DNA of 64,000 nucleotides from Williamsia sp. 1138 (GTDB lineage Bacteria; Actinomycetota; Actinomycetes; Mycobacteriales; Mycobacteriaceae): contig NZ_MJEJ02000027.1 in the NCBI RefSeq assembly GCF_002095435.2, positions 1-64,000 of the forward strand, written 5' to 3'. The notes beneath the pieces are model-generated. The model made no database searches. It was given only the letters and a program-made list of their open reading frames with translations, and had not been told where the DNA came from. Within the stretch, counting starts at the first letter, position 1. Every line of letters begins with the position of its first letter. Positions 43,107-51,368 of the stretch are shown piece by piece. Made by a program: the position numbers and the translations under genes.

Positions 43107-44282
43107 ATGAGTCAGGTACTCGGGATCTCCGTCACAGACGTGGAGATCGCTTCGGTCGTGGCCGAATCCGGTACCGGTGACATCCTCGCCCGCAATTTCG
43201 TCGAGTTGCCCGGCACCGGACCGGACGTGGCCTTCGACGCCATCTACCAGCTGATCGAGTCAGCACCCACCGAGCCCGCGGCGATCACCATCGCGTGCTC
43301 CGACAGCGGTATGCAACTTGCCATCGCCGACATCATCGCGGCCGGGGTGGTGCCTGATTTCCTGGCACCGCCCGACCCGACGGGATCCACATCCGAACGA
43401 AAGCCCAGCTGGTTTGCCCGGACAACCGTCGTCGGGACGCCGGTCGCCTTCGCTGAGATCGCTGCCGGGCCGTTCGGGTCCCCGCAGTCCGAGGCCCGCG
43501 GCGTGGTCGCGGTGGCAGCGCTCGACACCAGCGGTGCGCTGTTCCCCGGACAGTCCGTGGCACTCGTCGACACCGCTACCCGGACCGTTGTCGGGGCGAG
43601 CGCGGTGTCTCCCCTTGGTGACCGGCTGGCGGTGACAGAACCGGATGGTGCGCAGACGCTGGCCGATGCCATCGGCGTGATCGGAAACCCCGCCGGCGGA
43701 TTGTTCGGTCTGCTCGTGATCGGACCCGGGGCTCAGATCCCGGGTGTCGCACCATCTTTGGAATACGCACTACAGCTGCCGGTCCAGATCGCCGAGGACC
43801 CCCAATACACCGCGGCCCATGGCGCCGCTCTGGTCGCGGCCGCGGCGGCAGGCGGACGCGGCGACAACAGTCGCTGGGTGTTGCTCTCCGCAGCGGCCGG
43901 CGCTGCCCTCCTGCTCGCAGTCGGTGTGATCGTCGCGGTGGTGATGACCGGCGGCAACAACACCCCCGAGACCGCAGTGGACGAGAACCCGGTGTCCACG
44001 GTATCTGCGAGTTCGAGCACCACCACCGCGGTGTCCACGTCGAAGGGGCAGTCGCGCATCTCCTCGCCCACGGTGCTGCCCCCGCCGCCGACCACCACGA
44101 CCACCCTCGCGCCGCCACCTCCGCCGCCGACCAGGACCATCACCCAGGTGCCGCCCCCGGTGACGGTGACGCAGGCGCCGCCTCCGGTCACGACGACCAC
44201 TCCGCCGACGACCACCACGACAACGACTACGTCGCCCCCGGTGTCGCCCTCCGAAAGCGAAGACGCGGACGACACGGAGTAG
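43107..44282 (+). CDS. Membrane protein with actin-like N-terminal region and Pro/Thr-rich tail
   Basis: 391 residues from ATG, 30 bp after hspR. The N-terminal part starts LGISVTDVEIASVV, like the first strand pair of an actin/Hsp70 fold, and contains LLVIGPGAQIPGV where an adenosine loop would be. The true phosphate motifs are not recognisable. A transmembrane helix near 255-280 is followed by a 110-residue tail of Ser/Thr then Pro/Thr runs and an acidic end. The layout (ATPase-like domain, one helix, low-complexity outer tail) parallels the protein encoded at 28950-30701. It may be co-transcribed with the heat-shock operon. Confidence 0.72.
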   Translation: MSQVLGISVTDVEIASVVAESGTGDILARNFVELPGTGPDVAFDAIYQLIESAPTEPAAITIACSDSGMQLAIADIIAAGVVPDFLAPPDPTGSTSERKPSWFARTTVVGTPVAFAEIAAGPFGSPQSEARGVVAVAALDTSGALFPGQSVALVDTATRTVVGASAVSPLGDRLAVTEPDGAQTLADAIGVIGNPAGGLFGLLVIGPGAQIPGVAPSLEYALQLPVQIAEDPQYTAAHGAALVAAAAAGGRGDNSRWVLLSAAAGAALLLAVGVIVAVVMTGGNNTPETAVDENPVSTVSASSSTTTAVSTSKGQSRISSPTVLPPPPTTTTTLAPPPPPPTRTITQVPPPVTVTQAPPPVTTTTPPTTTTTTTTSPPVSPSESEDADDTE

Positions 44283-44286
44283 CGAC

Positions 44287-45438
44287 TCAGACCGGGTCGT
44301 GCTGCATCTTGCTCGCCGGAAGGCCTGCGATGAGTAGTCGACGCCGCGTGGTCGCGATCATCTCCGGAGACCCGGCGAGTAGTACCTGGTGCTGCGTCCA
44401 GTCCTTGCCGTATCCGAGCACTGCGTCGGCGAGTTGCCCCTGTACTCGCTCCAGGGTGATGCGGCCGGATTCCTCGCTCGCTGTGCTCCACCACGGATCG
44501 GTGTCGTCTTCGACCACCGTCGTGACCGTCAGCCACGGATTGGTGGCGACCATACGCCACAGCCGGGACAGGTCGTAGAGATCTGCCGGGTATCGCGCTC
44601 CGTAGAACAGGTGCACCGGTGGCGCATCGGCTCGGAACGAGAGTTCGATGAGCAGCGCCCGCAGCGGCGCCAGCCCGGTCCCACCGGCGATCATCAGAAC
44701 CTCGCGGTCGGTGTCGACCCGGAGGGTGCCATGGCTCTGCGCCAGCTGCCAGACGTCGCCGACCTGGGTCTCGGTGACGATCGAATTGCTGATGGAACCG
44801 CCAGGAATCGCGCGTACGTGGAACTCGAGCTCGCCGTCGGGATTCGGCGGGATCGACGGCGAGAAGTGTCGCCAGATGCGCGGCCACTGGGGGATCTGGA
44901 CCTCGAGGTACTGACCGGCTGCAAACGTCAACGGTTGCGATGCTTTCAGTCGCACCACGGCCAGATCCCTTGACAGCCGGTACTTCTCGGCCACAACGGC
45001 CTTCCAGGTCGCAGGTCCGGGTGCTGAGTGGGCGGCACCTCGCATGACGCCGGTGGTGAGCATGAAGGCCTGAGAGACGACATTCGCCATGTCTTGGTCC
45101 CAGCGGTCGCCCATCGTCACCGCGATCTCACGCACGAGCGCGGCAAAGAACTGGTGGTAGTTCTCTTCGGTGACCCCATATTTGCGGTGGTCCCGCCCGA
45201 GCTGACCGAGGAACTCGAGAAGTTGTGGGTGGTTGTCCCGGTCGGGGACGGTTTCCAGCACGTACTCGATGACCCGGAACAGCATCGCCCGCTGGTGGCC
45301 CATGTTGGCCGGGAAGAGCTCACGCAGCTCCGGATTCGTCGCGAACAGGCGTAGGTAGAAGTTCGACGTGAACCGATCGGGGTCTGCGTTCAGCACATCA
45401 CGCACCTGCAAGAGGACGTGATGAGTATGCGTTCCCAC
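44287..45438 (-). CDS. Flavohaemoglobin-like globin-reductase (type II, Rv0385-like)
   Basis: 383 residues from GTG. A globin domain (about 1-135) has the proximal His in HRKYGV. FAD-binding and NAD-binding reductase domains follow (AGGTGLAPLRALL near 255, and LLAGSPEMI near the end). The order matches Hmp-type flavohaemoglobins. The variant flavin motif RHFSP rather than RxYS and the divergent globin resemble the mycobacterial type II proteins (Rv0385), reported to act less as NO dioxygenases. The exact role is not certain. Divergent from the amidohydrolase. Confidence 0.82.
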   Translation of the reverse strand: MGTHTHHVLLQVRDVLNADPDRFTSNFYLRLFATNPELRELFPANMGHQRAMLFRVIEYVLETVPDRDNHPQLLEFLGQLGRDHRKYGVTEENYHQFFAALVREIAVTMGDRWDQDMANVVSQAFMLTTGVMRGAAHSAPGPATWKAVVAEKYRLSRDLAVVRLKASQPLTFAAGQYLEVQIPQWPRIWRHFSPSIPPNPDGELEFHVRAIPGGSISNSIVTETQVGDVWQLAQSHGTLRVDTDREVLMIAGGTGLAPLRALLIELSFRADAPPVHLFYGARYPADLYDLSRLWRMVATNPWLTVTTVVEDDTDPWWSTASEESGRITLERVQGQLADAVLGYGKDWTQHQVLLAGSPEMIATTRRRLLIAGLPASKMQHDPV

Positions 45439-45670
45439 TTCGAGCCCCGACCTTCCCGAGTGCGACCTCGTGCGGTCGCCGTGTTCGCTTTCCCGGACAG
45501 TTTATTGCCCAAGGCCTGTATATACGCCCAGGCTCCGGTGGATGGCTGGGTACAGTTGTCAGATGGCAGAGGAGCGTGCCAAGCACCAGGTGCGCCGGGG
45601 CGCACACGCCGGGTCGGGTGAGGATAGGTCCGGTGTACTGGCACGTGGACTGCAGACGGACCACAAGACC

Positions 45671-46819
45671 ATGGGGGCGGGGGAGAAGCAGCGAGTGGGG
45701 GAGTCGCGGTCGTCGGTGTCGACGGGAGCGTTGGCGGGGGTGATCCCCGGGATCGTCGACACGCACGTGCATCAGTGGGACCCGCTGCGGTCTCCGCGGG
45801 AGGCGTCGAAACGGACACGGCTCTATCGGGCGGCCCCGGTGTTCGGCAAGGCGATATTCCGGTACGCGGTGACGCAGAAGGACCGCGAACTCGTCCTTGA
45901 TCCGAAGTTCGTGACCAGGCCGTATCTGCCGAAGCACTACCAGCACGACGCCGCGGCGGTGCTGCTGACCGCGGGGGTGCCGGTCGAGTCCGTCGTCCAC
46001 ATGCAGGCGGATTGGCGGACGGACGAACCCATGGCGGCGGCGGCCGAGACCAGATGGGTCGCGGGCCTGCCGTTCGGTGTGAACGGAGCACCGGAGCTGG
46101 GAGCGATCGTTGCGCGCGGCGATCCCCGGAGCCCGTTCTTCTCACAACTGCTGGACGTGCACCTCGACATCTCCGACCGCGTCACCGGCATCCGCGCGAT
46201 GGCGGCCAATCATCCGGACCCCAAGGTGCGAAGTTGGGCCGAGGTCGAAGGACTGCTGGCGGACCCCGACTTCCTCCATGGCTTCGCCGCGCTGGCCGAT
46301 CGAGATTTGGTGTTCGATGCCTGGGTGTACTCGCATCAGTTGCGCGACGTCCGGACCCTGGCGCGCGAGTACCCCGAGACCACCATCGTGCTCAATCATT
46401 TCGGCACACCGGTCGGCCTGTTCGGGCCGATGGGGCAGAGCACCGGCCACACCGCCGCCCAGCGGCACGAGCTGATGCGGGCGTGGCGTGAGGACATCTC
46501 CGCGGTTGCCCAGTGTCAGAACGTGGTCGTGAAACTGTCCGGTCTGGCCTTTCCGCTCCTCGGCTACGGCCACCAGCGTTCCGGCAACATCGGCACCCAG
46601 CAGACCCTGACGAGCATGACCGGTCCGCTCCTCGAACACGTGGTGTCGGTGTTCGGCCCCGACCGCATGATGTTCGGGTCAAACTTTCCGGCCGACAAAC
46701 CGAATGCCACGATGGCCACCATCGTCGGCACAGAGCTCGACGTGCTCGAACCGTATGGAGAAGAGCTGCTGCGGAAGGTGTTCCGCGACAACGCCCGCAG
46801 GGTCTACCGAATCGACTGA
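45671..46819 (+). CDS. Amidohydrolase (TIM-barrel metal-dependent hydrolase, COG3618-like)
   Basis: 382 residues from ATG at 45671. A GTG at 45695, with GGGGAGAAG six bases upstream, and an ATG at 45563 are alternatives; codon use before 45695 looks weakly coding. The family motifs are DTHVHQWDP near the N-terminus (first metal ligands), LNHFGTP in the middle and FGSNFPADKP near the end, typical of predicted lactonase-like amidohydrolases. It probably opens a lactone or cleaves an aromatic-derived acid; substrate unknown. Confidence 0.82.
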   Translation: MGAGEKQRVGESRSSVSTGALAGVIPGIVDTHVHQWDPLRSPREASKRTRLYRAAPVFGKAIFRYAVTQKDRELVLDPKFVTRPYLPKHYQHDAAAVLLTAGVPVESVVHMQADWRTDEPMAAAAETRWVAGLPFGVNGAPELGAIVARGDPRSPFFSQLLDVHLDISDRVTGIRAMAANHPDPKVRSWAEVEGLLADPDFLHGFAALADRDLVFDAWVYSHQLRDVRTLAREYPETTIVLNHFGTPVGLFGPMGQSTGHTAAQRHELMRAWREDISAVAQCQNVVVKLSGLAFPLLGYGHQRSGNIGTQQTLTSMTGPLLEHVVSVFGPDRMMFGSNFPADKPNATMATIVGTELDVLEPYGEELLRKVFRDNARRVYRID

Positions 46820-46839
46820 TGGCCCGATAGCCCGCACCG

Positions 46840-48573
46840 CTAGTGCCGGGGTGTCAGATTCGCCAGCCGCACCCGCTGTAAGTGCTCGTGCACCAGGGGC
46901 ACCGCCGAGGCGCCCTCGCCGCTTGCCGATGCGACCCGCTTCATCGATCCGCTCCGCACGTCGCCGACAGCGAAGATCCCCGGCACCGTTGTCTCGAGGA
47001 ACGCCGGGGGAACGCCGTCCTGCCAGTACTCCTTCGGCATCGATCGGCCGGTGACGAGGAAGCTGTGTTCGTCGCGTTTGATCTCCTGCGGGATCCAGTC
47101 GCACGTCGGCGCGGCGCCGAGGAGCAGGAACAAGCCCGAGGCGTCGACCCGTTCGGAGGTACGGGTCTGGTTGTTGCACAATTCGAGCCACTCGAGATGC
47201 CCGTCGCCGCCACCGTCGACGACCTCGGTGTGACCCTTCACCGTGATGCACGGGCTCGCCTCGATCTCCCGGATGAGGTAGTCCGACATGGTCTCTGTCA
47301 GCGACTCTCGACGGATCGCGATGGTCACCGACTTGGCGAAGCGCGACAGGTGCATCGCGGCCTGCCCGGCGGAGTTTCCGCCGCCGACCACCACGACATA
47401 GCGGCCGGTCATCTCGCGGGCTGCGCTGGTAGCGGCCCCGTAGTAGACGCCCGACCCGACGAGGTCCTCGCATCCGCGGACGCCGAAACGCCGGTAGGCG
47501 ACACCGGTGGCGATGACGATGGCGCGCGCGCAGATGCGGGCGTCGCCGACCCGGACGTGGTGGTGGTCGTACTCGTCGTTGACCTCGATCTCGGTGACGC
47601 CCTCACCGGAGAAGAACTGTGCCCCGAAGCGGCTGGCCTGGATCCGTGCCCGCTGGGCGAGGCGCATGCCGGAGATGCCGCGAGGGAATCCGAGGTAGTT
47701 GCGGATCATGGAGCTGGTGCCTGCCTGTCCGCCGATGGCGCCCTGCTCGATGACGGTGGTGGTGAGCCCCTCGGAGGCGCCGTAGACGGCCGCGGCCAAC
47801 CCGGCGGGACCTGCACCGATCACCAGGAGGTCGGCGACCGTGCCTTCGGGAATCTTGTCCGGGGTGCCGTAGATGGTGGCCGCCACCTCACTGACCGTCG
47901 GGCGGGACAGCGGTGGCTTCCCTAGACGGCTCAGTACGGGGAGTTCGGAGTCGCCCTCGACCGAGGCGAGGATGTCGCGTCCCACGACGGAATCCGGGTG
48001 ATGGATCTCCACCGGCATACCCATCCGGTCGAGGAAATCGCGGATCGCCGACAGCTCAGGGGATGGTCCGTCGGCGACGATCTGCAGGTAGGCGACCTCG
48101 GGGGCGGCCACCGACCAGCCCCAGTCCGACAGGTACTCGACGATCGCGGTGTGGAACTCCTCGTCGCGTTGTCCGCGCGGGATGCCGAGGTAGGTGTCAT
48201 AGCGGCCCTCGGCGACGCCGGTACGCAGCTCGTCGAAGGAGTCGCCGAACCGGATCGAGGGAATCAGGGCCACGCGCCGCGCCGAGGGGACGACGAACCG
48301 CAGCTTCTGGAGCAGGGCGTCGCCGTTCCAGTCACCGAGATCGCCGAGTTCGATGAGGAACAGGGCGATCGGCACCTTCTTGGCGAGCAGGCTCTTCGTC
48401 AGTTCGAGGCATTCGCCGCCGGTCGCGGCGAACTTGATGTTGTAGTCGCGGCCGTAGCGGCTGCGGATCTCGTCGATGACGGTGTTGCGGGCGCTCTCGG
48501 TCGCCGAGAGGACGATCGCCGGCGTCAGTCGTTCGTTCGCATCGGGCAGATCGAAGAAAGATTCAGAAGTCAC
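46840..48573 (-). CDS. Thioredoxin-reductase-like flavoprotein fused to a receiver-like domain
   Basis: 577 residues from GTG. Residues about 15-150 look like a response-regulator receiver, but the phosphoacceptor position reads FLIEL instead of an Asp-containing strand. A short thioredoxin-fold-like segment without CxxC follows (VADGPSPELSAIRDFLDRMG). The rest is a TrxB-type FAD/NADPH module: GAGPAGLAAA near 248, VVGGGNSAG near 395 and GDVRSGSMKRV at the end. Where thioredoxin reductase has CATC, this protein has YYGAATSA, so there is no redox-active disulfide. Known database architectures carry this fusion; the electron acceptor is undefined. Confidence 0.83.
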   Translation of the reverse strand: MTSESFFDLPDANERLTPAIVLSATESARNTVIDEIRSRYGRDYNIKFAATGGECLELTKSLLAKKVPIALFLIELGDLGDWNGDALLQKLRFVVPSARRVALIPSIRFGDSFDELRTGVAEGRYDTYLGIPRGQRDEEFHTAIVEYLSDWGWSVAAPEVAYLQIVADGPSPELSAIRDFLDRMGMPVEIHHPDSVVGRDILASVEGDSELPVLSRLGKPPLSRPTVSEVAATIYGTPDKIPEGTVADLLVIGAGPAGLAAAVYGASEGLTTTVIEQGAIGGQAGTSSMIRNYLGFPRGISGMRLAQRARIQASRFGAQFFSGEGVTEIEVNDEYDHHHVRVGDARICARAIVIATGVAYRRFGVRGCEDLVGSGVYYGAATSAAREMTGRYVVVVGGGNSAGQAAMHLSRFAKSVTIAIRRESLTETMSDYLIREIEASPCITVKGHTEVVDGGGDGHLEWLELCNNQTRTSERVDASGLFLLLGAAPTCDWIPQEIKRDEHSFLVTGRSMPKEYWQDGVPPAFLETTVPGIFAVGDVRSGSMKRVASASGEGASAVPLVHEHLQRVRLANLTPRH

Positions 48574-48690
48574 GCCGTCAAATCTAACCCCGGTTTCGGG
48601 TCACTGTGATCGCAAGTGTTTTCGGCACAGTCCGTGCACCGGAGGATCGGTCGGGTCCGGGTACGACAGCCCGGTGAGAGGCTGGCACCG

Positions 48691-50112
48691 ATGTCCCGCA
48701 CGATCCGGTTCAACGCGTTCGACATGAACTGCGTCGCCCACCAGTCCCCAGGGTTGTGGCGTCACCCCGAAGACCGGTCGTGGGACTACAACACCCTCGA
48801 CTACTGGGTCGACCTCGCCAAGGCTCTGGAGGTCGGCGGGTTCGACGGCCTGTTCATCGCCGATGTCCTCGGCACCTACGACGTGTACGCGGGCACCGAC
48901 GAGGCCGCGATCCGGCAGGGCGCGCAGATCCCCGTGGCCGATCCGCTGCTGCTGGTGTCGGCGATGGCCCACGCCACCGAGCACCTCGGCTTCGGGATCA
49001 CCGCAGGCACCGGGTTCGAGCATCCGTATCCGTTCGCTCGCCGGCTCTCGACGCTCGATCATCTGACCCGCGGCCGCATCGGCTGGAACATCGTCACCGG
49101 CTATCTTCCTGCCGCAGCCCGCAACATGGGCGAGGTGGATCAACTCGAGCACGACGCCCGCTACGACCACGCCGACGAGTACCTGACCGTGCTCTACAAA
49201 CTGTGGGAAGGCTCGTGGGAGCGCGACGCGGTGCGCCGCGACAAGGAGCACGGAGTCTTCGCCGACCCGGCCAAGGTCCACCACATCGGTCATCGCGGTG
49301 AGCACTTCAGCGTGCCGGGCATCCACCTGTCCGAGCCGTCGCCGCAGGGTTCGCCCGTGATCTACCAAGCGGGGGCGTCGCCGCGCGGGGTCAAGTTCGC
49401 GGCCGAGAACGCCGAGGCGATCTTCGTCGGAGCGCCGACAAAAGACATCCTGCGCACCCTGGTCACCAACATTCGCGCGCAGCTGGTGGCCGCTGGTCGC
49501 GGCGCCTACGACGCTCGTATCTACACGTTGCTCACGATCATCACCGCCGAGACCGACGATGCCGCCCAGGAGAAAGCGGAGGAGTACCAGCGCTACGCCA
49601 GCGCCGAAGGAGCGCTTGTGTTCATGTCGGGATGGATGGGCATCGACCTGTCCCGCTACGACCTCGACGAACCGATCGGCAACGTCGAGAGCAACGCCAT
49701 CCAGTCGGCCGTCGCCGCGTTCCAACAAGCCTCCGACACCGGCAAGGAGTGGACGATCCGCGACATCGCAGCCTGGGGCGGCATCGGTGGGATGGGCCCG
49801 GTGCTCGTGGGATCGGGCGACAGCGTCGCCGAACAACTGCTGGAGTGGGCCGAGGAAACCGACGTCGACGGTTTCAACCTCGCCTACGCCGTGACTCCCG
49901 GAACGTTCACCGACGTCATCGAGCATGTGGTGCCCGCGTTGGAGGCGCGGGGTGCCTATGACCGCGACTATGTGCCCGGCACGCTTCGGCACAAACTCTT
50001 CGGCCGGGGCGATTTGTTGCCGGACCATCACCGTGGGGCGAGCTTCCGGGTGGGTGGGGCGAACTCGACCGTCGATGATTCCCTGCGGCACGGAGCCGGG
50101 GTGCAGGCCTAA
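48691..50112 (+). CDS. NtaA/SnaA/DszA-family FMN-dependent monooxygenase
   Basis: 473 residues from ATG at 48691, with GAGAGG upstream. It is a luciferase-like TIM-barrel enzyme of the nitrilotriacetate/dibenzothiophene-sulfone group: RFNAFDMNCVAHQSPGLWRHP, GRIGWNIVTG, EHDARYDHADEYL, QAGASPRGVKFA. It shows only family-level similarity to DszA. No dszB or dszC partner is present, so desulfurisation is not implied. It needs reduced FMN from an unlinked reductase. Confidence 0.87.
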   Translation: MSRTIRFNAFDMNCVAHQSPGLWRHPEDRSWDYNTLDYWVDLAKALEVGGFDGLFIADVLGTYDVYAGTDEAAIRQGAQIPVADPLLLVSAMAHATEHLGFGITAGTGFEHPYPFARRLSTLDHLTRGRIGWNIVTGYLPAAARNMGEVDQLEHDARYDHADEYLTVLYKLWEGSWERDAVRRDKEHGVFADPAKVHHIGHRGEHFSVPGIHLSEPSPQGSPVIYQAGASPRGVKFAAENAEAIFVGAPTKDILRTLVTNIRAQLVAAGRGAYDARIYTLLTIITAETDDAAQEKAEEYQRYASAEGALVFMSGWMGIDLSRYDLDEPIGNVESNAIQSAVAAFQQASDTGKEWTIRDIAAWGGIGGMGPVLVGSGDSVAEQLLEWAEETDVDGFNLAYAVTPGTFTDVIEHVVPALEARGAYDRDYVPGTLRHKLFGRGDLLPDHHRGASFRVGGANSTVDDSLRHGAGVQA

Positions 50113-50114
50113 AG

Positions 50115-50191
50115 TCCCTGAGATCGTCCGTTTCCTTACCCACCGAGGGCATATTGCCCTCTGATGCCCAGGAAATGGACGATCCCAGGGA
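50115..50191. repeat. Long nested inverted repeat after the monooxygenase gene
   Basis: Outer arms of 22 nt (50115-50136 and 50170-50191) pair with one mismatch and one G-U. Inside is a second perfect stem-loop, GAGGGCA-TAT-TGCCCTC (50145-50161). The element begins 3 bp after the stop codon at 50112 and occupies the first part of the 181-bp gap before the SDR gene. No T run follows. The remainder of the gap (50192-50293) shows only a weak GGAG upstream of the SDR. Confidence 0.8.
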
Positions 50192-50293
50192 GAAATCCGA
50201 GAACCACCCGCAGATGATCATGCCGATGACAGATGATCGGTCGGAGGCAACCGCCGCATTCTTGGATGAACGAGCACCGGAGTATCGACGACG

Positions 50294-51052
50294 ATGACGC
50301 TTGATCTGTTCGACGTGAGTGGTAAGACCGCCCTGGTCACCGGCGGTACCAGCGGTATCGGGGCGATGATCGCCCACGGACTTCTCGAACGCGGTGCCCG
50401 CGTGGTGATTGCCGGTCGCAAGGCAGAAGCGCTGGAAGAGGCCCGGGCCGCGGGTCTGACCGCGTTTCAGGCGAATCTGTCCACGCCTGAAGGTTGTCGC
50501 GAACTGGCGGAACAGGTGGCCGCAGAGGTCGACGGTCTCGACATCCTGGTCAACAACGCCGGCGCGACCTGGGGCGCACCCCTGGACGAGTTCCCGGACG
50601 CTGCGTGGGACCGGGTGCTCAAGCTGAACGTGCAGGCACCGTTCGTTCTGACCCAGGCGCTGCTGCCCCTGCTGACCAAAGGTGCCACCGCCGAGAATCC
50701 GTCGCGGGTCATCAACATCGGCAGCATCGACGGGATCCGGGTGCCCCGCACGGCGTCGTATTCCTACTCGTCGAGCAAGGCGGCCATTCACCAGCTGACC
50801 CGACACCTCGCGCGCGATCTCGGGCCACGCAACGTCACGGTCAACGCCATCGCGCCAGGACCGTTCGAGTCGAAGATGATGGCCCCGATCCTCGCCGAAC
50901 TGCGGGACGAGGTGGCTGCAGCATCACCGCTCGGCCGCATCGGACGGCCCGACGATGTGATCGGCGCCGTGGTGTACTTGTCCAGTCGCGCAGGTAGCTA
51001 CCTCACGGGTGCAGTGATCCCAGTCGACGGTGGTATCGCGACAACGCTCTGA
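50294..51052 (+). CDS. Short-chain dehydrogenase/reductase
   Basis: 252 residues. Classical SDR: cofactor motif TGGTSGIG near 16-23, NNAG near 91, active site S and YSSSK (in SYSYSSSKAA) near 155, and PGPFES after the active site. The Arg residue after the second strand (GRKAEAL) favours NADP(H). It precedes a broken enoyl-CoA hydratase gene by 53 bp, which suggests a former short catabolic operon. Substrate unknown. Confidence 0.9.
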   Translation: MTLDLFDVSGKTALVTGGTSGIGAMIAHGLLERGARVVIAGRKAEALEEARAAGLTAFQANLSTPEGCRELAEQVAAEVDGLDILVNNAGATWGAPLDEFPDAAWDRVLKLNVQAPFVLTQALLPLLTKGATAENPSRVINIGSIDGIRVPRTASYSYSSSKAAIHQLTRHLARDLGPRNVTVNAIAPGPFESKMMAPILAELRDEVAAASPLGRIGRPDDVIGAVVYLSSRAGSYLTGAVIPVDGGIATTL

Positions 51053-51105
51053 AGAACTGGATCTCGTTCGGTGGGTGTGTCCCGAATGAGGAACAGGAAT
51101 GCGAG

Positions 51106-51349
51106 ATGCCGGACGAGGTGCTGGTCGACACGGTCGATGACAGCGTATTGGTGATCACCATCAACAGACCGCAGGTCCGGAACGCGGTCGACGAAGCCGT
51201 CGCCGTCGGCATCGCCGAGGCGCTGAGCCGGTTGGATTCGGACGACACTTTGTCGGTGGGAATCATCACCGGCGCGGAAGGCAGCGGACGCCCACGAAGG
51301 CACTTTGGCCTTCGCCGAGAAACGGCCGCCGAAGTGGACGGCGTCCTGA
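51106..51349 (+). pseudogene. Enoyl-CoA hydratase (crotonase) remnant with internal deletion
   Basis: The ATG at 51106 opens a normal crotonase N-terminus (VLVITINRPQVRNAVDEAV, then SVGIITGAEGS) for about 60 residues. The frame then changes. From 51293, in the +1 frame, the sequence reads HEGTLAFAEKRPPKWTAS followed by TGA at 51347-51349, which is a typical crotonase C-terminus. Roughly 170-180 residues of the middle, including both oxyanion-hole loops and the catalytic Glu region, are missing. The 99-residue open frame to 51405 is therefore not a functional protein. It sits behind an intact SDR. Confidence 0.82.
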
Positions 51350-51368
51350 GCAGGACCCTTCTGCTCGG

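Noticed and set aside
48601-50091. 496-residue minus-strand frame opposite the NtaA-type monooxygenase
   Set aside because: The plus-strand protein has clear family motifs; the antisense frame has none.
48691-50112. dszA of a dibenzothiophene desulfurisation operon
   Set aside because: Only family-level similarity, no dszB or dszC nearby, and the chromosomal context is unrelated.
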